A DNA stretch of 48,865 nt from CAYZSU01 sp964480565 (GTDB taxonomy: Bacteria > UBA10199 > 2-02-FULL-44-16 > JAAZCA01): NCBI GenBank assembly GCA_964480565.1, contig CAYZSU010000008.1, positions 1-48,865 on the forward strand, given 5' to 3'. The notes below the pieces were generated by a model. It was given only the letters and a program-made list of their open reading frames with translations, was not told the DNA's origin and searched no databases. This document shows positions 44,170 through 48,865 of this stretch, one piece after another. Position 1 is the first letter of the stretch. Each line of letters opens with the position of its first letter. The translations under genes and the position numbers were made by a program.

Positions 44170-44385
44170 ATGAACTTTGTATTAAAGGACATTGTGCGAA
44201 TGGAAAAGCGCGCCAAGTTTATAAATATTTTATCGATTATAAAGAGCTATGTGGTTTTTCTGTCAGCTATTTACCTAATACTTCGCTATGCGACGAATAG
44301 CAATGCATTGATCGTAACAGATGTATATTGGTTAGCGGATATCGCTGATTGGCTACATTCAATTTTATTTGAGGGGATAGATTGA
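44170..44385 (+). CDS. Small hypothetical protein, possibly a gene fragment
   Basis: A 71-codon open frame with one clear hydrophobic segment (IKSYVVFLSAIYLILRYA) and an end reading ALIVTDVYWLADIADWLHS. The ribosome binding site is weak. The VTDVYW stretch could recall the strand before the catalytic Cys of caspases, which would make this a further piece of the decayed gene upstream, but that is speculative. The region 44386-44493 after it contains a TTGACA hexamer at about 44447 that may belong to the promoter of the next gene. Confidence 0.35.
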   Translation: MNFVLKDIVRMEKRAKFINILSIIKSYVVFLSAIYLILRYATNSNALIVTDVYWLADIADWLHSILFEGID

Positions 44386-44493
44386 AGGACTCTTGGGGAA
44401 ACAAATACTCAAAGCCGTTAAAGATCGGGTTCTAACTTATTCTTTCTTGACAGAATTAGTATATATTTTTAAGGCCTTATGTGAGGGAGTATT

Positions 44494-45600
44494 ATGGATG
44501 ATAGATATTATTACGGTTTTAGAAACTCATTTAAAATAATTATCTTCAGTTTGCTTATAGTAATGATTTTTTTAACTCATTTCACTGTTATTGCCAATTC
44601 GGAACAACGCTACATTGCTGTTGTGCATAGCTATCATGAAGAATATGGCTGGGTAAAAGAAATAAATAGAGGGATTCAATCTTACTATGAAGGAAAGCAA
44701 CTTCTTGATGTTATTCCCTGTAAAGGACTGCAGCGGTATAAAATAAAAAAATTCTACATGAATGCAAAGCATCATCAAGGGAATAGGCAGTACTTTCGAG
44801 CAAAGTCAACAGAGATTATTGCACAGCTAAATCAAATACAGCCAGAGGTTACAATTGTAAGCGATGATGAGGCGCTTGAATTTATTGCAAAGCCGCTTAT
44901 GAAGGATAGCCAGCATAAATTTGTTTTTTTGGGTATAAATAATGATCCGAGAAAATATGGTGTGATAAACAGCTATAAATCCCCTGAGTACAATATTACT
45001 GGACTGGTTTCAGAACATCCTTTTTATTATACGATTAAATTAGCAACTCAGATTATACCGACCTATAAAAATATCTATGTTTTTTTTGATCAATCGCCCA
45101 CAGGTGAAGGGATGCTAAAAAATTTTAATGCACAGGCTGATAAGTTAGATGCTGATTTAAAATTGAGAATAAAAGAAAAGGTTATTACAAATAGCTGGAG
45201 TGAGTGGAAAAAAGAAATACTAGCTCATCAGGATAGGGAAAATATATTTATTTTTGGTTCACTATATACATTGCGTGATGAAAAAAATAAATTAGTTTCT
45301 CCTAAACAAATTGCTATATGGCTAAAAGAAAATTCACTTGTTCCTGATTTAACTATAGCAGCGCATCATATTGCAGAGGGTTTTTTAATGACTATATCAA
45401 CTCCTGGTTTTGTGCATGGCTATGAAGCTTTTGGAAAAGCAGCTCAGGTTATTTTAGGAGAACAAATACATAATATTCCAGTTGAGGTGCCCAAACATAA
45501 AGCTGTTCATATAAATATGGAACGGGCACAACAATTAAAATTGAATGTGCCTGTTGAAATTATTGCGATGTCCAAATATTTTGAAGAACTTGGTTATTGA
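44494..45600 (+). CDS. Periplasmic ABC-type substrate-binding protein (PF04392-like)
   Basis: This 368-aa protein starts after GGGAG. A hydrophobic signal segment spans residues about 13-35. The mature part begins YIAVVHSYHEEYGWVKEINRGI, the typical opening of the uncharacterised ABC substrate-binding/sensory family, and continues with VTIVSDDEALEFIAKPL, FVFLGINNDPRKYG and NITGLV. These binding proteins often lie next to histidine kinases and act as their ligand sensors rather than as transporter parts; no ABC permease is near. It is followed 7 bp later by the ornithine cyclodeaminase-like gene and then by a hybrid kinase, so a ligand-sensing module is likely. Confidence 0.85.
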   Translation: MDDRYYYGFRNSFKIIIFSLLIVMIFLTHFTVIANSEQRYIAVVHSYHEEYGWVKEINRGIQSYYEGKQLLDVIPCKGLQRYKIKKFYMNAKHHQGNRQYFRAKSTEIIAQLNQIQPEVTIVSDDEALEFIAKPLMKDSQHKFVFLGINNDPRKYGVINSYKSPEYNITGLVSEHPFYYTIKLATQIIPTYKNIYVFFDQSPTGEGMLKNFNAQADKLDADLKLRIKEKVITNSWSEWKKEILAHQDRENIFIFGSLYTLRDEKNKLVSPKQIAIWLKENSLVPDLTIAAHHIAEGFLMTISTPGFVHGYEAFGKAAQVILGEQIHNIPVEVPKHKAVHINMERAQQLKLNVPVEIIAMSKYFEELGY

Positions 45601-45607
45601 GGAATTC

Positions 45608-46543
45608 ATGAACCCAATAAAGACTGTTCCATATTATACACACGGTAATATAGTGAGAGCATTATCATCCACTGATTGTACAGGTTTGATTCGACATGCA
45701 TATACAAGTGGCTGTTCTGCTCAGAGTATGCCTGCAAAGTTTCGGTCAGCACATCCATCCGGAGATGCTGTTATTATGCCATTTGAGGGTTCTGATGGAT
45801 TGTTTGCAAACAAAGTTATGCTGATTGCGCCAAAAAAGATGCCAGGAATATTTGGTTGGATGACAATGTATAATATTCAAAATAGAGAGCCCGTGGCGAT
45901 GTTTGATGCAACTGCTTTAACGGGAATTCGCACAGCAGCAAAGAGTTTGCTCATGTCACAATATATATTTTCACATAACGAGCCCGTACATATTCATATC
46001 TACGGTTCATCCACACAAGCCTATTTTCATTTTACTCAGTTCTATAAATATTTTGTAAATGCACAGTTTACATTCATTGTACGTTCAGAGTCATCCAAAC
46101 AGCGTTTGAATCATATGGTCAGCGATGAATATGATAGACATACAATAGTGCATGATATACATGAACGACTTCTATCGCCGCATATCATTATTACAACGAC
46201 GAAATCGCCCAATCCGATCATTACAGATATTGACTATAAGGTGACTAAATTGATGATTGCTGTTGGATCCTCAACAGGTGAACACTCTGAAATTGCTATG
46301 GATGTCATTTCAAAGTCTCATATTGTGGTGGATGCAAAAATTTCAGTGGATGGTAAAGGCGAATTAAAAATGGCATTGGATGATAGATATATTTTAGAAG
46401 GCGATATTATTGAATTTCGAGATGTTCTGTTAAGGAGTAGCATGTTAGATATGCAAAAACCTGTACTGTTTGTTTCAAAGGGTATTGCAATAGAGGACTA
46501 TGTATTTGCAAAAGAGCTTATGAGGCTTATGTCTGAGAGGTAG
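45608..46543 (+). CDS. Ornithine cyclodeaminase/mu-crystallin family protein
   Basis: This 311-aa protein starts at the ATG at 45608 after GAGGAA. It has the family pattern MPFEGSDGLFANKVMLI, AMFDATALTGIRTAAKSLLMSQYI, a Rossmann segment beginning HIHIYGSSTQAYFH and a later VVDAKISVDGKGEL. Members use NAD(P) to act on amino or imino acids (ornithine cyclodeaminase, ketimine reductase, alanine dehydrogenase). The dinucleotide motif is less glycine-rich than usual, and the substrate is unknown. Placement between a binding protein and a histidine kinase suggests it makes, removes or reports the sensed compound. Confidence 0.85.
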   Translation: MNPIKTVPYYTHGNIVRALSSTDCTGLIRHAYTSGCSAQSMPAKFRSAHPSGDAVIMPFEGSDGLFANKVMLIAPKKMPGIFGWMTMYNIQNREPVAMFDATALTGIRTAAKSLLMSQYIFSHNEPVHIHIYGSSTQAYFHFTQFYKYFVNAQFTFIVRSESSKQRLNHMVSDEYDRHTIVHDIHERLLSPHIIITTTKSPNPIITDIDYKVTKLMIAVGSSTGEHSEIAMDVISKSHIVVDAKISVDGKGELKMALDDRYILEGDIIEFRDVLLRSSMLDMQKPVLFVSKGIAIEDYVFAKELMRLMSER

Positions 46544-46548
46544 TACTT

Positions 46549-48865
46549 TTGTTTAAACGAATATTCATTATTTTACTCATTTTTGCTTTAGCGCCAATGT
46601 TCATTTTAACTGGCTTGTACTATGCATATTTTTCAAAGTCGATTCATTCCAAAATTGAAACAGAGATCATAACAAAGTTGAAATATAGGGATACGATTAA
46701 TCGTTTTTTTATCGATGAACGAATTAATGATATTCGATCATGGGCTGACATGAGTATGCCTGAGGTTTGCCTTGAATATAAACGCCCTGAAGCAATGCAA
46801 GTTTTTCTCAATAGGTTAAAGCATACATATAAAACCTATGCATATATCACTACATTTGATTCAGAAGGTGTGTTTTTTGCCTCAGATGCTGAAACGCCTG
46901 ATCATTTCAAGCATAAACTGCAAATTGATCTGGCTGTGTTTGAGAATGAGAAGTATATCATTTCACTTGATGATAATAACTCACAATCATTTTTTACGAT
47001 TATATCACCGATATATAATAGAATTAACGAGCGCATAGGATATATATCTGCTCATATAGCATGGGCATTTGTGGATAGTATGTTTGAAAATACAAATCAG
47101 CTATTAGAATCAAAATCAGGTATTATCAGTTATAATAAGGAATTATTTTATAATCAGCAATTTTTACCAATTAATCAATTTGCACAGCAGGTGAATGTGC
47201 GAAAACTGTTTATTCAAGATATAATAAAGGGTGAAAAAAAAGAAAATGTACTTAAAATTGAAAATGATAATTATACAATTGGTTGTCAAATAATGGGGCA
47301 TGAGGATTTTAATCAGCTAGGAGTGATACATTGTATTTTATCAAATAGAGATGCTGCACTTGCACCACTGCACTATGTGAAAGATAGAGCAATTATTATT
47401 GCATTAATTTCTATTGGATTGATTATATTTTTTTCATTTATCATTGCTGGTCAGGTATTACGGCCATTTCAATCGATTATGGAAGTAATCAATAAGTATA
47501 AAAATGAGCATGATGGAGAGAACAACATCAGTTTATCGTTGATCAACAATATTGAACATGTGAAGGAAACAATTATTGATTTACTAGATAGATTGATGAC
47601 ATTTGAAGGGATTGCCCGTTCCAATGCCAAACTAGCCGCTATCGGTCAGACCACATCCATGCTAGCGCACGATGTACGAAAGCCATTTTCGCTCATTAAA
47701 TCAGTACTCAATAGTTTGGATGCGTGCAAGAAAGACCCCGTGTGGCTTAGTGATGCGAAAAAAGCCATTGGCAATTCTATTGACCATGTGGAGCTCATGA
47801 TCAATGACATTATGGATTTTGCGAGCAATGTAACGGTGCAAGTGGCGCCAACGCCATTGGCTGACGTACTTAAATTTTCCATCAATATCATTGCCCAGCA
47901 CTTTTCAAATGCGCAGGTGCAGCTCAGTTATCTGTTTATGCACGGCCATCAGCCTCTCTTAAATAGCGAACGCATGTCACGCGTGATCATTAATATTATG
48001 AGCAATGCCATTGAAGCAATGATAGCAGTGGATGATTTGGATGACATGTCCATGTGGGTTCAAACTACTCCAATTGAAACGAATAATAAAAAATATATGC
48101 AATTGATTATCGGCAATAAGGGATCGCATATTTCAGATGATGATTTTCCGCAATTATTTGAGTCATTTTTTACCAAGGGTAAAAAAGGCGGCATTGGCAT
48201 TGGCTTGGCCAGCGCGCAAAAGATTGTAAATTTGCATGGCGGTGAGATTATTGCACGTAATTCGGTGAATCCGAATGGTGTGGAATTTGTGATTACCCTG
48301 CCCATGAGTGATATCGTGGATATCATTCAACCGAATGAATTGCCACACATGCTTGCAGATGCATTGCTTGTGTCGGATCAATCGATTGCTGATGACAAGC
48401 GCAGCCAGAAAATCGATCAGCTTAAGCAAAATGAACGATCGTATAAAATACTTTTATTGGAAGATGAAATATTGTATCGCGCGTCCGTACGCAATACGAT
48501 TAAGGAACGTGCTGATTTAAGCGAGTGCATTACGCTATATGATGCGCATACCGTGGATGAGGCCGTGACATTGCTTCAAAAAGAGGCCATCACACATGCG
48601 ATCGTGGATATTGATTTGGCGGATGACAAAACAGGATTTGAGTTTTTATCCATTGCTAGAGAAGAATATCCGGATGTAATGCTCATGGTACATAGCAATC
48701 GCTGTATTGATGCGGATAAAGAAAAGGCATTTGATTTAGGTGCAAGTGCCTTTGTGCCAAAGCCACTCACTATCGATGACTTGATCAACTTCCTAAGTGG
48801 AGCGATTGTTCAGAAACACTCATCTGCTGTGTTGTCTGCTTCGCCCGCAATCCTCACGTACTCTC
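46549..48865 (+). CDS. Hybrid histidine kinase, truncated by the window end
   Basis: At least 772 residues from a TTG start at 46549, with GAGAGG eight bases before it and five bases after the previous stop. TM1 is residues 5-28, a Cache-like periplasmic sensor spans about 30-280, and TM2 is 281-304. The phosphoacceptor helix SMLAHDVRKPFSLIKSVL places the His at about 374. An N-box (INIMSNAIEAM) lies near 485 and a G-box (GGIGIGLASAQKIVNLHGG) near 550. A receiver domain begins near 632 (KILLLEDE), with phosphoacceptor Asp687 in IVDIDL and a conserved Lys in FVPKPLT. The G1 box is degenerate (IGNKGSH). It probably senses with the binding protein encoded upstream. The output beyond 48865 is unknown. 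Confidence 0.88.
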   Translation, partial: MFKRIFIILLIFALAPMFILTGLYYAYFSKSIHSKIETEIITKLKYRDTINRFFIDERINDIRSWADMSMPEVCLEYKRPEAMQVFLNRLKHTYKTYAYITTFDSEGVFFASDAETPDHFKHKLQIDLAVFENEKYIISLDDNNSQSFFTIISPIYNRINERIGYISAHIAWAFVDSMFENTNQLLESKSGIISYNKELFYNQQFLPINQFAQQVNVRKLFIQDIIKGEKKENVLKIENDNYTIGCQIMGHEDFNQLGVIHCILSNRDAALAPLHYVKDRAIIIALISIGLIIFFSFIIAGQVLRPFQSIMEVINKYKNEHDGENNISLSLINNIEHVKETIIDLLDRLMTFEGIARSNAKLAAIGQTTSMLAHDVRKPFSLIKSVLNSLDACKKDPVWLSDAKKAIGNSIDHVELMINDIMDFASNVTVQVAPTPLADVLKFSINIIAQHFSNAQVQLSYLFMHGHQPLLNSERMSRVIINIMSNAIEAMIAVDDLDDMSMWVQTTPIETNNKKYMQLIIGNKGSHISDDDFPQLFESFFTKGKKGGIGIGLASAQKIVNLHGGEIIARNSVNPNGVEFVITLPMSDIVDIIQPNELPHMLADALLVSDQSIADDKRSQKIDQLKQNERSYKILLLEDEILYRASVRNTIKERADLSECITLYDAHTVDEAVTLLQKEAITHAIVDIDLADDKTGFEFLSIAREEYPDVMLMVHSNRCIDADKEKAFDLGASAFVPKPLTIDDLINFLSGAIVQKHSSAVLSASPAILTYS

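Overview
The window looks like an AT-rich chromosomal segment of an uncultured Gram-negative bacterium. Lipoprotein signal peptides, a probable outer-membrane beta-barrel, an ETF:quinone oxidoreductase (so a respiratory quinone pool) and thrombospondin type 3 repeats all point that way. A Cys-containing hydrophobic C-terminal tail like MYXO-CTERM hints at a deltaproteobacterium/myxobacterium-like lineage, but I cannot place it further. A 100-N scaffold gap lies inside a tandem repeat, so this is a draft assembly.

Layout. 1-2863: three minus-strand proteins of unknown function with similar Pro/Arg/Ser-rich N-termini. 3172-7120: a POT-family peptide transporter, a thrombospondin-3 surface protein translationally coupled to an unknown protein, and a small membrane protein. 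7393-7469: tRNA-Arg(ACG). 7819-17832: a giant lipoprotein (about 3300 aa) that strings Ig/FN3-like modules around a lytic transglycosylase-like and an M23-like domain. 18196-21042: a 948-aa unknown protein. 30344 down to 21093 (minus): one long co-directional gene train, ETF-QO, etfB, etfA, arsS, an MTAP-like phosphorylase, a fused pair of glycosyltransferases, a CMD-family protein, a broken mercuric-reductase-like flavoprotein and a TVP38 membrane protein. From arsS on this is the typical gene neighbourhood of arsenosugar biosynthesis, here directly downstream of electron-transfer flavoprotein genes. 30853-31411: a tandem array of a 45-bp palindromic unit, interrupted by the gap. 31510-38514: a three-gene unit (basic-tailed unknown, beta-barrel-like protein, beta-propeller lipoprotein) ended by a strong terminator.

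41461 down to 38791 (minus) is the most interesting locus. A 25-codon gene sits just upstream of a radical SAM/SPASM enzyme with an N-terminal RRE-like region, followed by an MFS exporter. A perfect hairpin plus U-tract lies between the small gene and the enzyme, and a sigma-54-like site lies upstream. This is the architecture of a minimal RiPP (modified peptide) pathway. Divergent from it are the remains of a subtilase, a TlpA-like thioredoxin carrying a degenerate repeat domain, and a broken caspase-like fragment. 44494-48865 holds a periplasmic binding protein, an ornithine cyclodeaminase-like enzyme and a hybrid histidine kinase cut by the window end.

A family of imperfectly palindromic elements of about 125 bp (MITE-like) occurs three times in full and twice as fragments. 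One full copy lies in frame inside the signal-peptide region of the giant lipoprotein; the other two end immediately upstream of start codons.
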